Positions 44,369-55,493 of a DNA stretch of 64,000 nucleotides are shown one piece after another. This DNA comes from Cordilura impudica (lineage: Eukaryota > Arthropoda > Insecta > Diptera > Scathophagidae). The stretch's first letter is position 1; each line of letters begins with the position of its first letter. Position numbers and translations under genes: made by a program. The notes under the pieces are model-generated. The model was not told where the DNA came from. It ran no database searches and was given only the letters and a program-made list of their open reading frames with translations. The stretch spans positions 235,504,749 through 235,568,748 of the forward strand of contig OY821517.1 in assembly GCA_963682025.1 (NCBI GenBank), in the 5' to 3' direction.

Positions 44369-46550
44369 GCTTTTTACTTAATTCATCAATTTTATTTGGT
44401 ATCATAGTTTTCAGTATATTGGAATTCAATTCTATTCTCGATAATGCATCTGCATTTGTGTTGCTTCTTCCTTTTTTAAATATTATTTCGAAATCATAAT
44501 CCGACAATTCCAGTCTAATTCTTGTTAACTTGGAGTTTGTGTTCTTGTGAGAAAACAATGAGACATATGGACGATGGTCAGTCACCACAGTAAATTTTCT
44601 GACATATAGGTATGGACGGAAAAATTGTATTCCCCAGTATATGCCTAATAATTCTTTCTCTATGACGGGTTTGTTCTTTTCGTGCTTATTTAACGAACGG
44701 CTTGCGAAGGATATTGGTCTCTCTTTACCAATTTCTCCTTGCGATAGTATAGCCCCTAACGCATAGTCCCATGCGTCTATTGTTAGTATAAATTGTTTCT
44801 CAAGGTCCGGATATTGTAGAATTGTGGCTAATTAGTTTGCATTTCAATGTTTCAAAAGCTGTTTGACACTGTGGAGTCCATTAAAATTTTGCACCTTTTT
44901 TTGCATGACAAATCTTCTATAATAATTACAAAATGCCACTTCGTCCGCATTTTTTGGAGTAGGATATCTAGTTATTGCATCAAATTTTGATGGGTCTGGT
45001 TTAAAACCATTAGGAGTAATTAAATGACCAAGATATATTACCTCTGCTTTCAAAAAAAAAGAACAGTTGTTTGGATTCAGCTTCAAATTATATTTTCTTA
45101 GTCTGTTAAAAACCCTGATCAAATTGGAATTAAGGTGTTGCCGACTACAACCAAACACTATGAAATCGTCAACGTAAAGAAGAGCCTCAGACTCCAACCC
45201 GGATAGTGCTATGGTTAGCATACGCTGAAAACTATTCAACGATATCTTCAATCCAAAAGGCAGTCTTGTATATTGAAAGTGACCATTAGGTGTAGAAAAA
45301 GCTGTATATGGTCTAGATTGCTGATCGAGTTCAATTTGGTGAAATGAGCTCGTCATGTCCAAAGTTGAAAAATACTTGGCTCTGCCCAACTTATCCAAAA
45401 CATCATCCAAACGTGTCAATGGGAACTTATCGTTTACAATTTTATCATTGAGTTTTCTATAATCCACAACCAATCTCCACTTCCTCTTTCCGTATGGCCC
45501 TTTTTCGGAACCAATAGCAATGGAGCGTTGTACGGGCTAATGGATGGTTAAATTATGTTATTCTCCAAAAGTCCTTGAACCTGGCAATTTATTTCCGCTG
45601 CATGCGTGTTGCAGGCGGTAGTTTTTTATGTACACAGGATTTTTGTCATGTAGGTCTATTGTTTGTGTGTAGAAATTATTTGTTTTCAAGTCCTCATTTT
45701 CAATATGAAATATTGACTGATATTCCTTCAGTATTGACCTAAGCTCTCTTCCATCTTCATCATTTAAATTTTCCAAATTCAAACTTCCCAAAAATTCCTT
45801 AAACCTTTCTTCCGCATTCCTGTTATTATTTTTATCACATTTTACTGAACAAATTTCATTTTTCTGTAATGGTGCCGTTTCTACCCTCATATTTTCAACT
45901 GTTATCATCTGATTCGTTACATTCAACAATTTCACATGTTGATTTCCTCTTCTAGGTACTATTGCATTTGCTAAATAAACTCCTTTTGTTATATCCCTAT
46001 TTAATACAACAGCGTCCTTTTCTAATTCTATTTTAAATAGTATAATTATTTCGCTTCTCTCAAGAATTGTTATCTTATTAACCCTAAAAGTATTATCGTG
46101 AATCGGGATTGTTCTAGTCTCATCACCAATGTTGAAAGTTAGCACATACGTATCATAGTCGATATTACATCGATATTTTGTCAAAAAATCTCTACCCAAT
46201 ATTCCATCTGTATTTATTGGTATATTATCCGCAACTAACTGTATTTTATGGTCAATTTTTGTGCCGTTTATTTTATGCCTACAATCGTCGAACCAATCGA
46301 TTTAATAATTTCCTCCGAGATTCCCGTTAAATTAATTTAACGGGAATAAATTACAGTAGTCATCTTGATCTTCTTGATATCTATACAAAAGTTTCTGTTA
46401 ACATAGTGATATGTCCGCACCTGTATCTATTAAAAACGTAATTTCTTTGCTTGTGTTCTCAATATTCAATTTAACGTAATTTCTAAGGTTTGCTGCTATA
46501 CTGTATATCTTTTTAGTTTCTATTATGTCAGTTCCGAAGACTGGGATGTT
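44369..46550 (-). pseudogene. pol: 412-like pol: protease, reverse transcriptase, RNase H
   Basis: On the minus strand, protease FLIDTGADIS sits near 46.43 kb, then GRDFLTKYRCNIDYD at about 46.2 kb (frame 46199-45558). RT is at 45473-44844 with MVVDYRKLNDKIV, FSTLDMTSSFHQIE, RLPFGLK and catalytic LLYVDDFIVFG. RNase H follows after a frameshift near 44.85 kb (TIDAWDYALGAILSQ, IEKELLGIYWG, VTDHRPYVSL, NADALSRIE). It ends at DELSKKPL, where Transib2 interrupts. Stops and frameshifts around 46.3, 45.5 and 44.85 kb inactivate it. Confidence 0.8.
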
Positions 46551-47782
46551 ATCATCTCCGGAATTTGGGAGTTTCCCTGGTTCTGTATCTGATTGACGTT
46601 ACGATATCTACCATTATTATTTCCGTTGGTACTTCTTTGTCTAATTATTCCTGTAGTTACTATTATTATTATTTCTATAGTTGTTATTATTTGCATTATT
46701 TCCATTATTGTTGTTATTTGTATTATTGTTTGAATTTCTATTGCCGTTATAATTGTTCCTATTCACATTATTAAGGTATGCATTGTTCCATCGGCTTTTA
46801 TTGCCGTTCCAACCATTGTATCGTCGACCATTGTTATTATCAGGATTTCTATTGTTGTTAGAATAGTTGTTGTTATTTCTACGATTATTGTTATTTGTTC
46901 TAGAATTATTGCCATGTGCCCTATGGAATAAAATTTGGTTCTGTTTTATTCTTCATTCTGATTTCTCGGCTATTTTTAAAGTTTCCGTAATGGTCATCAC
47001 CTGACTGGCATCTATAGTAGATACGGTTTGAGCATTTTGTAAACCATTAACGAATGTGTTATAAGCTGCCACACCATTCGTGTTCACTATTGAACCTCTG
47101 TTAGCTTCTCCTTGCTCAGAAATTTGGGCTTCATTTAGTTCTGCTATCAAATTCTCTATTCTGGTGGCGAAACCAGTAAGATTATTGTCTTTCTGCCTTA
47201 TTCCGGTTAGCTCATTCAGGATGGTATCCGACCTTTTCAATGATTTATACGTTGCACCTAAAGTTGATATAAGCTCATCTACCGTAGTGGGTACATTATT
47301 CTGTCTCAACGTAGTCTGTACTCTAGTGTCCAATTTTGCACTAAAAATGAATTCCAAAAAGAAGTTCTGTGTTTCCTGTGGTATCGTCTGTGCATTAATC
47401 TCAAATTGACTACAAACCCTGTCAAATCTTCTCTCTTTCCAACAAAGGATGGTATTAACTTTGATACCGCAGATAATTCACTTAAATCCATATTCGTTAT
47501 TGCTATTTCCTGTCGTTGTCCCAAGCTATTCCTTCTTTCACTATGTCGTTCCAATAACTCAAATGCTTCCACTCTTAATTTTTTAAATTTTCCTAATAAT
47601 TTTTCACCACGATCGAGGGGTATTTTATCATCAACAATTGTGTCCTCTAGATCTTTTAGTAGCCTTTCAATTTCTATTTTCTTCGCACTTATTGCCTCTT
47701 GTGAGTATGGTCGATTTAATGATTTCCTAGCATTCGCAATCAACGCTTTTAAAGATTGTATTATACTCTCCATATGAACCAA
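46551..47782 (-). pseudogene. gag: 412-like gag
   Basis: The minus-strand frame 47782-47306 (start MVHMESIIQSLKALI, then KLIPSFVGKREDLTGFV) shifts near 47.35 kb into 47357-46953 (LEFIFSAKLDTRVQ...LISTLGATYKS). This is a gypsy-type capsid. After about 46.95 kb a third frame gives a very Asn-rich tail with Arg/Tyr, in place of CCHC knuckles, to about 46.6 kb. Asn-rich nucleocapsid-like tails are known in 412-type Gag. Confidence 0.7.
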
Positions 47783-48076
47783 TTACTGAATATACATTAC
47801 CAAACAATTTTTCTTTTTTTTTTTATCATTATCTATATTTTCATTTCAATGCAATAATAATTTCATTTTATTTTTATACATGTGTATCTAAAATTTCATC
47901 TTAAAATTCTTATATTAATATTTTATGCTTATAACTTTATTTATACATTATTTTACTTTAACCTCTTATTTTAAATACAAAATTATCCATATTTAAAAAA
48001 AAAAATTCCTTATTTATTTCTAGCTTTCCTCATTTCGATTTGTATATACATATATTTAATTTGAAAAAAAATGTGT

Positions 48077-48511
48077 TTACAATTCCTGTTTTTTCAAGTT
48101 TTTGTTTATATTTCTTTTCGTCTTTATAATTTTTATCTCATTCTTTAGTTTAGTTATTTCCAGTAATAATTTTAGTTTGTTTTCGTGGTCATTTTCGTAT
48201 GTTAACTCATGCGATTTCATCGCAATTTGCTTCTTTTTCCGTGCTAGTGCACGTCCTCTGGATTTGTTGCAATTTGGCAGCGGGAATATATCGATTTTTG
48301 GCTCTGTCTACTTTTTGCTCTTTATAAATTTTGGCCTGGGGCCTACGTTAAGAATTTCAGGTTTCATTTCATTATTAATGTTGCCTTCTTTTAATATTTC
48401 TGCCCATCTGTGTTCTGCTTCTTGCACCTCTTTCCATAGTTGCTGTAATTCTTCACCCATGTAACTGTTGTTGATTTCTAAAAAAACCTTAATATTTTTC
48501 TTTCTGTCCAA
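48077..48511 (-). pseudogene. Leader ORF upstream of 412-like gag
   Basis: The 145-codon frame on the minus strand starts with ATG at 48511 and runs to TAA at 48077, broken by one TAG at 48308-48310. The product is charged and probably coiled coil (ELQQLWKEVQEAEHRWAEIL; KLLLEITKLKNEIK). I do not recognise a domain. It lies between the LTR stub and gag; the remaining leader (47783-48076 and 48512-48741) is non-coding. Small leader ORFs occur in 412-type elements, but the match was not checked. Confidence 0.45.
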
Positions 48512-48741
48512 TTAGCCTTTGAGGATGCAGACTAAGCGTAAACTTTGTTTCTTTTTATCCCTTTTTTTCTTTTTGGATTAAGCAAAAAAATTAAATATAT
48601 CAGAATTTATTTTGCTGTATATTTTAATCTTTACTTGCTTTTATCCAAAGCAATTTGGGTGGATCAGAGGTTTTGTTTTTATTCAGGATGTGTTACAGGT
48701 TCAATTGCAGCATGTGTCGCAGGATCGGTTGCAGGATCGCC

Positions 48742-48944
48742 ATATAGTTATAAAGGGCAGGATCATATATTAAGATTGCGGGACAGGATGCATCCGTTCT
48801 TACTTACGTTGTTTATCGGTGTTTAAATTAAATACATGTACATTCTTTGATAGTTCAATCATCAATCTTTTATTTTCCACTTTTGCCCTACTTATAAATG
48901 ACTTATGAGAAGTTCTAGACTTCTATTCTAAGAGAGAACTTCCT
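48742..48944 (-). repeat. 412-like 5' LTR stub
   Basis: About 200 bases match the outer part of the 3' LTR (9066-9270). In element orientation it ends ...ACTATA and is followed by TGGCGATCCTGC, a likely primer site. The other 340 bases of the LTR are missing, and BEL pol follows directly. Confidence 0.75.
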
Positions 48945-50870
48945 TAAGTTAGACGGAGAAATATTCAGCAACTTGCTTGTGGCAGAAACAAAAGTAGCTC
49001 CCATAAAAAGACAACTATCCCGAAACTTGAGCTGTGTGGAGCTTTACTTGTAGCGCAACTGATAAAAGGTCTAATTTAAAACCCAACATTCCCCTACGAA
49101 CTATTTTTATGGACAGATTCCTCAATTATCCTCGGGTGGTTACAAAAATCGCCCCAAACTTTAAAAATTTTTGTTGCAAATCGTGTAACGAAAATCATCA
49201 GTATTGCCAGTAACAATCACTGGAAACATGTAAAAACCGACGACAAACCGGCAGATCTTGGTACCCGAGGCTGCACCCCTCAAGAACTCATCGAAAGTAA
49301 ATTATGGTGGCATGGGCCCACCTGGCTGACACAACCAGTGGAACTCTGGCCAAAGCCGCGAACTTTTGATCCTACGGACTTAGAAAAAAAAAAGGTGTCA
49401 CCCCGCAAGACAAAAAGCCAGATGAAGATATAAAATTCTTCGATGTGTTAGAGGAATTTTCTTCTTTTGATCGAGCATTACGACTTATGTGTTATCGTTT
49501 CCGTTTCATGAATCGTATCCTTAAACGCCCGTTTGAAACCGTGCAATTCATCACGACAGAAGAAATTTACTTTGTAAAAAATCGCCTAATAATAATTGCA
49601 AAGCAGAATACTAACTCTGAACCCATTCCTAGATAAAGAGGGTCTACTGCGCTAGCAGGCAGACTCCAAAATTCCAGGTAAAGTTTTAACGAACGGCATC
49701 CGATAATGATTCCCGAAAAATCGCATTTCGCAAAGCTGTTCGTCGACTATACCCACAAAATATTACTTCATGCAGAACATCACCTTATGCTCCGAGCCGC
49801 GACTTAAAAATTTAGTCCGTAAATGTACTCGTAGCTGCAAACTATGTACAGTTTATAAACACAAATTTCAGCATCAAACAATGGCTTCACTTCCCCCTGA
49901 AAGAGTAAACTTTTCATTGCCGTTAACCTACACCGGCGTCGATTTCGCTGGTCCTTTTTTTGCTAAAATCATCAAATTTACGAAACGCAAAAATAATAAA
50001 GGATTATGCAGCGGTATTTGTATGCTTCTCTACTCGAGCAGTTCACTTGGAAGTCTGCTCGGATCTATCCACAGATGCCTTTGGGTCTGCTTCGTCAGAT
50101 TTACGCGACGAAGAGGTTTACCGAAGACGATGTTTTCCGACAACGGTGTTTTCCGACAACGGTCGAAATTTTCTAGGTGCAAGTTATGCGCTACTTAAAA
50201 CCCATAATCTGTTCCTAAAAACAGCGGAAAAAACTTTAGTGGAAAAATATGGCTCACATAGGTTCACTTGGTCATTCATACTGCCTTATGCACCCCACAT
50301 GGGTGGCCTCTGGGAGGCTGCCGTGAAAAGCATGAAATCAGATCTGAAGAAAATCGCTGGTACGCTCACATTCACAATTGAAAAATTTACAACTCTATAC
50401 GTATTGAAGCGGTACTGAACTCAAGACCAATGTTGCCATTAACCGAAAGCCCTAATGAACTTCTGCCATTAACACCAGGTCACCTATTACGTGGAGCTCC
50501 CATTATCGCCCCTCCGGAGCCTCCTGAAGAAACACCATTAACAAACTTAAGTTCTCTAAAACGGCGGGAACATCTTAAATCCATTCAACACCTTTTCGCA
50601 CGACGCCGGAAAAACGAATACATCACAGTACTCCAACGCCGATTCAAATGGAAAGCTGAAAGCAACAACATAAAAGTTAACGATCTCGTAGTTGTAAAAG
50701 AAGCGTCTAGGACGCATTACAAAAGTTATCTGCGGAAAAGACAGTAAAGTTCGAGTGGCAGAAGTTAAAACTCAGAATGGTACGATTACATGTTCGATCG
50801 TCAAACTTTGCATTCTACCCATATCTAACAGCCCACCTGAATCGATCCCATTGAAACCCACAAAATAATC
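48945..50870 (+). pseudogene. pol: BEL/Pao RNase H-region and integrase
   Basis: The order is NLLVAETKVAPIK (RNase H region), FVANRV and DKPADLG-type blocks in shifted frames up to 49.35 kb, then WWHGPTWLTQPVELWPKP. The 49770 frame holds the integrase zinc region (CTRSCKLC) and TGVDFAGPF (first Asp). The 49960 frame continues FSTRAVHLEV, FSDNGRNFLGAS (second Asp) and PHMGGLWEAAVKSMK (Glu). 50430-50747 is the DUF5641 domain (LTPGHLLRGAPI, RRFKWKAE). A 16-base direct duplication, GTTTTCCGACAACGGT, near 50131-50162 is one cause of the frame change. All three integrase acids remain. Confidence 0.8.
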
Positions 50871-50976
50871 CACCAGATACATAATCCTAGTTACCAAAGT
50901 GAGAAAAATAGTCGCCTAACAAAATTTCTAATAACACAGTTTATATTTCTATTTCTTTTATCTCTCTAGCCAAAAC

Positions 50977-51905
50977 ATGTTGAAAAAACGCAGCCATCTT
51001 TGCCTTCGCAACCATCTGTTAAGATATTGCCGGGATTTCCAGTCGTACGACAATGAAAGGAGCCGGAATTTTGTAGTGATGCGCCAGTACTGCCTAAACT
51101 GCTTGGCAGTAAGCCACACCCGCCCTAAGTGTGAGTCAAAGAATCGATGTACGATACGTGTGGCCAAACATCATACAATGCTTCACCGCGAACGACCTAT
51201 AACCGAAGATGCCGCTTCTAGCTTCGAAGACGCAACATCTAATGCCCTCGAGAAGAACATCACTCAAGAGGATCCTCTTTCTCTAGCGGAGCGCCCTGTG
51301 CAAAAGAGGCCCATGGCTCAAACGGTTCGGGTAGAGTCAAGTCAGTCGACAGCAATCCAGACAGCAACGAAAACGACCGAACCCTTGGCGGCCGGATTTC
51401 TGGAGGAGGAAATCCGATTCCCCCGAGCCTTGCGTTCACCAAAACTACTTCACGTCCGTTGGGACTTCACTCACCTGATCCCACCACTTGTCCGAGTAAG
51501 CCTTAGCTACCACGGTAACCCAATGTGTGCATTAGCCGAAGGGTGGCTAATACCTTCCCCAACTTTAAGCCGTCGAGAATAGGAAGACATCACGATTGGT
51601 TGACCTCCAACAAGCGGCAACCAAAATGACATTGACCCTCAGCAATGAGATGGACCTCAGGTTGCGACCATCAGCCCCCGATCCGTGCTTGGTAGACTAT
51701 GTACGCCAATTCAGTCCCCTCACACATCCAGGGTATGCAACTTGCCAAGAAATGGACGGCATCATCGGGTCACGGAAAATCGATGAAATATTATTCGGGG
51801 AAGTCATCCGCAAACGAGCGCCTCTATCAAAGGCCTAATACAGCCAGTTCGGTTGGGTAATATGGGGGGCCTGGAAAGACTGCCAATGCCACCTCTCGCC
51901 CGGCA
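50977..51905 (+). pseudogene. BEL/Pao gag zinc knuckles and protease, placed 3' of integrase
   Basis: The first frame (50977-51582) carries the nucleocapsid pattern HLCLRNHLLRYCRDF, YCLNCLAVSHTRPKC and KHHTMLHRE, as in BEL Gag. A Ser/Thr/Glu-rich linker follows, then LIPPLVRVSLSYHGNPMCALAEG, the start of the DUF1758 retropepsin region. The next frame (51596-51838) gives PLTHPGYATCQEMDGIIGSRKIDEILF. After a further shift, SQFGWVIWG matches the family FGWVxSG motif. The LTR starts a few bases later. In canonical BEL this block lies upstream of RT. A SCTCTCTAG-like acceptor (CTCTCTAGCC near 50965) precedes the frame. Confidence 0.75.
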
Positions 51906-52088
51906 GTATGTTGAACGTGTTCAACATAAAGTTAAGCCTAATTCACTTTTATTTGTTTTGGAACGAGTTTCTCACGCTCACTTTTTTGTTTTTTGCTCCA
52001 GGAGAGTTTTTACTTTTTATTTTTTTTGTTTCTTTTTTGGTTCCACAAGAACAAAATTTTCAGAAGATCTCAATAGAATAATGTAATA

Positions 52089-53361
52089 AATTGCTATAAA
52101 AAAAAACAGCTGAATATTATCTCAAATTTCTTTTTTTATATGAAAGTACAATCCTTCCGGTTAATAATGGAAAATAATTTCATTCAAATGGCTGCCTCGA
52201 CTGACCATGCAATAGCCTACACCATCGGTCCAATTTTTAAGCATATTATCGATTGTGTGCAGCTGTATTTCACCAATGGCTTCACGAATATTGTCCTTTA
52301 AAGCGTCAATTGTCTCTGGCTTGTTGACGTAACACTTATCTTTGAGGGCACCCCACAAATAATAGTCCAACGGTGTCAAATCGCAGCTCCGAGGTAGCCA
52401 AACAACATCAGCTCTGCGGCTGATAATTCGATCTTCAAAAAACAGGGCGCAAAACATCGAGTGTAGCTTCGGCTGTGTGGCACGTAGCGCCGTCGTGTTG
52501 AAACCAAATGTTGCCAATATCCTCGTCTTCAATTTTTGTGAACAAAAATTCGTTCAACATGGCCCGATAACGGTCGCCATTGACTGTAACGGCCACTCCT
52601 TGCTCATTTTCGAAGAAAAATGGTCCAATTATGCCTCTGGACCAAAATCCGCACCAAACAGTGACTTGTTTTGGGTGTATCGGCTTTTCAATGTATGCGT
52701 GCGGGTTTTCTGTGCCCCAAATGCGACAATTTTGCTTGTTTACATACCCGCCAAGATCAAAATGAGCCTCATCTGAAAAGATGATTTTTTTTTGGCAAAA
52801 TCGGCATCTTCTGTAAGTCGATCGCAGGCCCACTTAGCGAAGCGAAAACGCACTGGGTGGTCAGTTGGCTTCAACTCCTGAACCAATTGGACTTTGTATG
52901 GCGTCATACCAAGGTCTTTATGCAAAATTCGTCTCAATGATGCCTCCGAAATGTTCAATTCTTGAGAACGAGGGTGAATTGATGTTGATGGCGCTTCACG
53001 CACACTTTCTGCCACAGCAGCAATATTCTCGGGTGTACGCACTGTTTTGGCTTTTCACGCTTTGGTTTATCGATGAGGATGCCAGTTTCTTTCACTTTTT
53101 TCACAAGATAACGAACATACGGAGCTGACGGTGCTTCTCTTCTTTCAAAATCCGTACGCAATTTTCGCACACATTCTGCAACATTACCATGATTTTCAAA
53201 GTAATGTCGCAATATTTCCCAGCGTTGTTCAAGCGTATACACAACCATATTCGTTCAGCGGAAGGATAAAACTAATTATCTGTCAAATCAGACATGAGCT
53301 AAGTGTTACCATTCACGAAATAAGCACTAGTTGAAAAAAAAACGTTAGATGGCGGACCCTT
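52089..53361 (-). mobile_element. mariner element, DD41D (rosa-like) type
   Basis: It is inserted at a TA in the BEL LTR, with TA at 52087-52088 and 53362-53363. It is about 1.27 kb with one minus-strand transposase. I could not align convincing terminal inverted repeats, so one tip may be eroded. The catalytic spacing places it with DD41D elements, originally named from Ceratitis rosa. Confidence 0.8.
52161..53248 (-). pseudogene. mariner transposase
   Basis: It starts at ATG 53248 (MVVYTLEQRWEILRHYFENHG, helix-turn-helix). Shifted frames continue RTPENIAAVAESV, ISEASLRRILHKDLGM and YKVQLVQELKP, the second helix-turn-helix and linker. Catalytic blocks are IIFSDEAHF (first Asp), WFQHDGATCHTA (second Asp) and SCDLTPLDYYLWG (third Asp). 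Counting across the frame break gives 41 residues between the second and third Asp. Frameshifts near 53.05, 52.79 and 52.44 kb, the last two in T-runs, inactivate it. It ends HLNEIIFHY and a stop at 52161. Confidence 0.85.
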
Positions 53362-53574
53362 TAGAATTTGAGTATATAATATCATGAATTTTCTTTTGTA
53401 ATAGTAAGTATTAAACAAACTTTTAATAAAGCAAGAAGCTTTAGTTTAAATTGAAGATTTAACGTTTTTTTCACTCAACAAAAATTCTATTGGAACGGGG
53501 TCACCCAATCCAACATCTTTAAAAAATATTTTTTTTAACTAGAAACACATTCATTGTTTTTTCACCAATATACA

Positions 53575-54200
53575 AATTTCTTTATTTATTTATTTTATTT
53601 CGGATTTCCGAAATATTTAAAATTTGAAAACAAACATATTACAATTGAAAAATTAAAAAATAAAAATAAAAGTTATATATACATACAATAAAAATAAAGA
53701 ATATGAATATACATAAGTCAAATATATGTATATGGGAAAATAAATATGTATTTGTAAATTTAATTATAATATTAAAAAATAGCTTTTTTAAATTGCAAAG
53801 CGTTGCCTAGTGATTGTATAATTATTGGCAGCATGTTCCAAAGACGAATTGCAAATACATAAATATCGTGTTCCGAAAAGTGGTTCTGTATCTGATCTGT
53901 ATCCTGTCGTTAGAGCGGCTAGAGCGAGTAGAGATTAATCTGTCATACAGGTACCCTGTTTTGCATGAGTATCAATGTTCCTATTTTTAGAAAATCATTT
54001 ATGTTGACTCCATAAAAGCTTTTGGAATATGCTGAAACATGATCATATTTTTTTAAATTGAAGGCATATCTTAATATTGCATTCCGATAAGTTTTTTTCA
54101 ACATGAAGAATCCATGTTTGCAAATATTTCACAGCCATAGAGTAAGATGAGATTTGTTTTCGCAAGTAAGATTCGTATGTTCAGTGGGTTTAAGTATGTT
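53575..54200 (-). pseudogene. Non-LTR (LINE) 3' end relic
   Basis: The minus strand reads, across frames, FNLKKYDHVSAYSKSFYGVNINDFL, a TLILMQNRVPV stretch, then LFGTRYLCI, FAIRLWNMLPIIIQSLGN and LQFKKAIF. This matches the order seen at the C-terminus of jockey/CR1-type ORF2 proteins (a helix, then R-x-S-x-R...WNxLP...FK). An AATAAAATAAATAAATAAAG tail lies at its 3' end (53575-53605), as in 5'-truncated LINE copies. It is decayed. Confidence 0.5.
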
Positions 54201-55289
54201 CAGTGGGTTTAAGAAAATAAGAATTGCGCTGTAAGAAATATTCAATGGGTTAATAGCAGTGTTAGTTTTCTAGTTTTTTATTGAAAATATGAAACTGCTA
54301 ACATTGTGTGTAAAACTGTTGTATATTAGGCTGGCTTTTTTGCATTCTATAAAAAACAAAAAGTTGTAGATTTTTTCAATCAATATAAATGATTTCATTG
54401 TATTAACGTATTAAAATAATAGATTTAATATTATATCCTGTTAAAAAAAATTTAAAAAAATACACTTTTTGGAAGGAAAAAAATACATTCAATGAATGTA
54501 TGAATGAACGATCAGACTCAAATTTTTAAAATCATTTCAACTTTTTTAACACATAAATTCGTTTTTTTAATAATTCTATTAAAGAATTTTATAGATTTTG
54601 TATTAAAAATTTTTCAATATTTATTTTTTCGTGACAATTGCGTGTTAGTAAAACATTTTTGAAATTTACAGAACTTAATGCGTTACATTGATTAGAACAA
54701 ATAAATTTAAAATCTGAAAAAAAAATGTTCACAATTTTTATTTGGCGAGCTTGGTTTCCAATGTGATCAACGATTCTTTTAACTTTACAACAAAAATTTT
54801 TTTTTTTAATCAAACAGCCAACTACATTCAACCATTAATCAAACAACCAACTACATTTATACTCATAAAATATTTTTCGTATATTACTATTAATTTTTTT
54901 CGGTGCATTAAAAAAGTCAGCACACATCCGCACAGGTCTTCATTCGTCGCTGTTTGTAATGACGACTAAATGCAAGAGCGTAAGAATACATGTGAGTTTA
55001 GCAGGCACAATTGTCCTATGAAATGAACAGCACTGGTTTAAGTGCTGCGTTGTCCATACCGTACGTCACACAGAGAAAGTTCTCCTAGATGCGCCATCCA
55101 TATGATCAGAATAGGTGATAGTATTACTAAAGATGATAGCCAAATTTTTGGTTGATTATACAATTTGAACTGGTTCATTATTTATAGTTATAACTGGTTC
55201 AATACTCAGGATAATTAATTAACGTTTAATAAGTATATATATATATTAGTTTTGACTTAGCAGCCTTTTGCTAGTGCACTTTGCCCATT
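54201..55289. other. AT-rich spacer, nothing recognised
   Basis: No gene or repeat family was recognised, apart from a short direct repeat of TATGTTCAGTGGGTTTAAG at about 54177-54215. Short open frames have no recognisable product. Confidence 0.5.
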
Positions 55290-55480
55290 TTTATACCCTC
55301 CACACCTCAGTGGCAGAGGATATATATAGGTATATTTTCTTGATCATTATAATAAGGTAAGTTTATTTAGCGACGACAGTCTGTCCGTCTGTCTGTGGAA
55401 ATCACGATCACTACGTCAATATCTAAGCTAAACCGTTCGTTTTTGTATAAAATCGTTTGTTAACATACCAAAATCGGTTA
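55290..55480 (+). repeat. Dispersed fly repeat fragment (TATACCCTCCAC type)
   Basis: TTTTTATACCCTCCACACC is followed by TTCTTGATCATTATAATAAGG and GTCTGTCCGTCTGTCTG, then GAAATCACGATCACTACG. This order of words recurs widely in fly genomes at ends of DNA-transposon-derived repeats. Family not assigned. Confidence 0.6.
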
Positions 55481-55493
55481 AAGGGGTCACGCG

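Larger units (their letters stand above)
32938..48944 (-). mobile_element. 412/mdg1-like gypsy element inserted in BEL pol
   Basis: It is on the minus strand: LTR stub (48742-48944), leader with an extra ORF, gag, protease, RT, RNase H, linker, integrase, 3' untranslated region and 3' LTR (32938-35533). Similarity to the 412/mdg1 group is judged from the TGTAG LTR start, the GRDFLTKYRCNIDYD block after protease and the lack of env. The 5' LTR is truncated to about 200 bases, and some 30 codons of BEL pol are missing at this edge, so a deletion removed the right border and its TSD. Transib1, Transib2 and hAT copy 2 lie within it. Confidence 0.75.
30866..53515 (+). mobile_element. BEL/Pao element with permuted domain order and nested insertions
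   Basis: The 5' LTR (30866-31179) and 3' LTR (51909-53515) are bracketed by TCTTT at 30861-30865 and 53516-53520, the 5-bp TSD expected for BEL/Pao. Between them the order is leader, RT, [412-like insertion], RNase H remnants, integrase, gag zinc knuckles, protease and FGWVIWG, then the LTR. Canonical BEL order is gag, protease, RT, RNase H, integrase. The element is inactive, with frameshifts, missing RT palm and missing gag capsid. Confidence 0.75.
51909..53515 (+). repeat. BEL/Pao 3' LTR split by a mariner
   Basis: It starts TGTTGAACGTGTTCAACA (perfect inverted tip) after CTCGCCCGGCAGTA. It matches the 5' LTR up to ATAATGTAATA, is interrupted by 52089-53361, resumes TAGAATTTGAGTATATAAT and ends TCCAACA. 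A 17-base insertion (GGAACGGGGTCACCC-type) lies just before the tip. TSD TCTTT follows. Confidence 0.85.
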
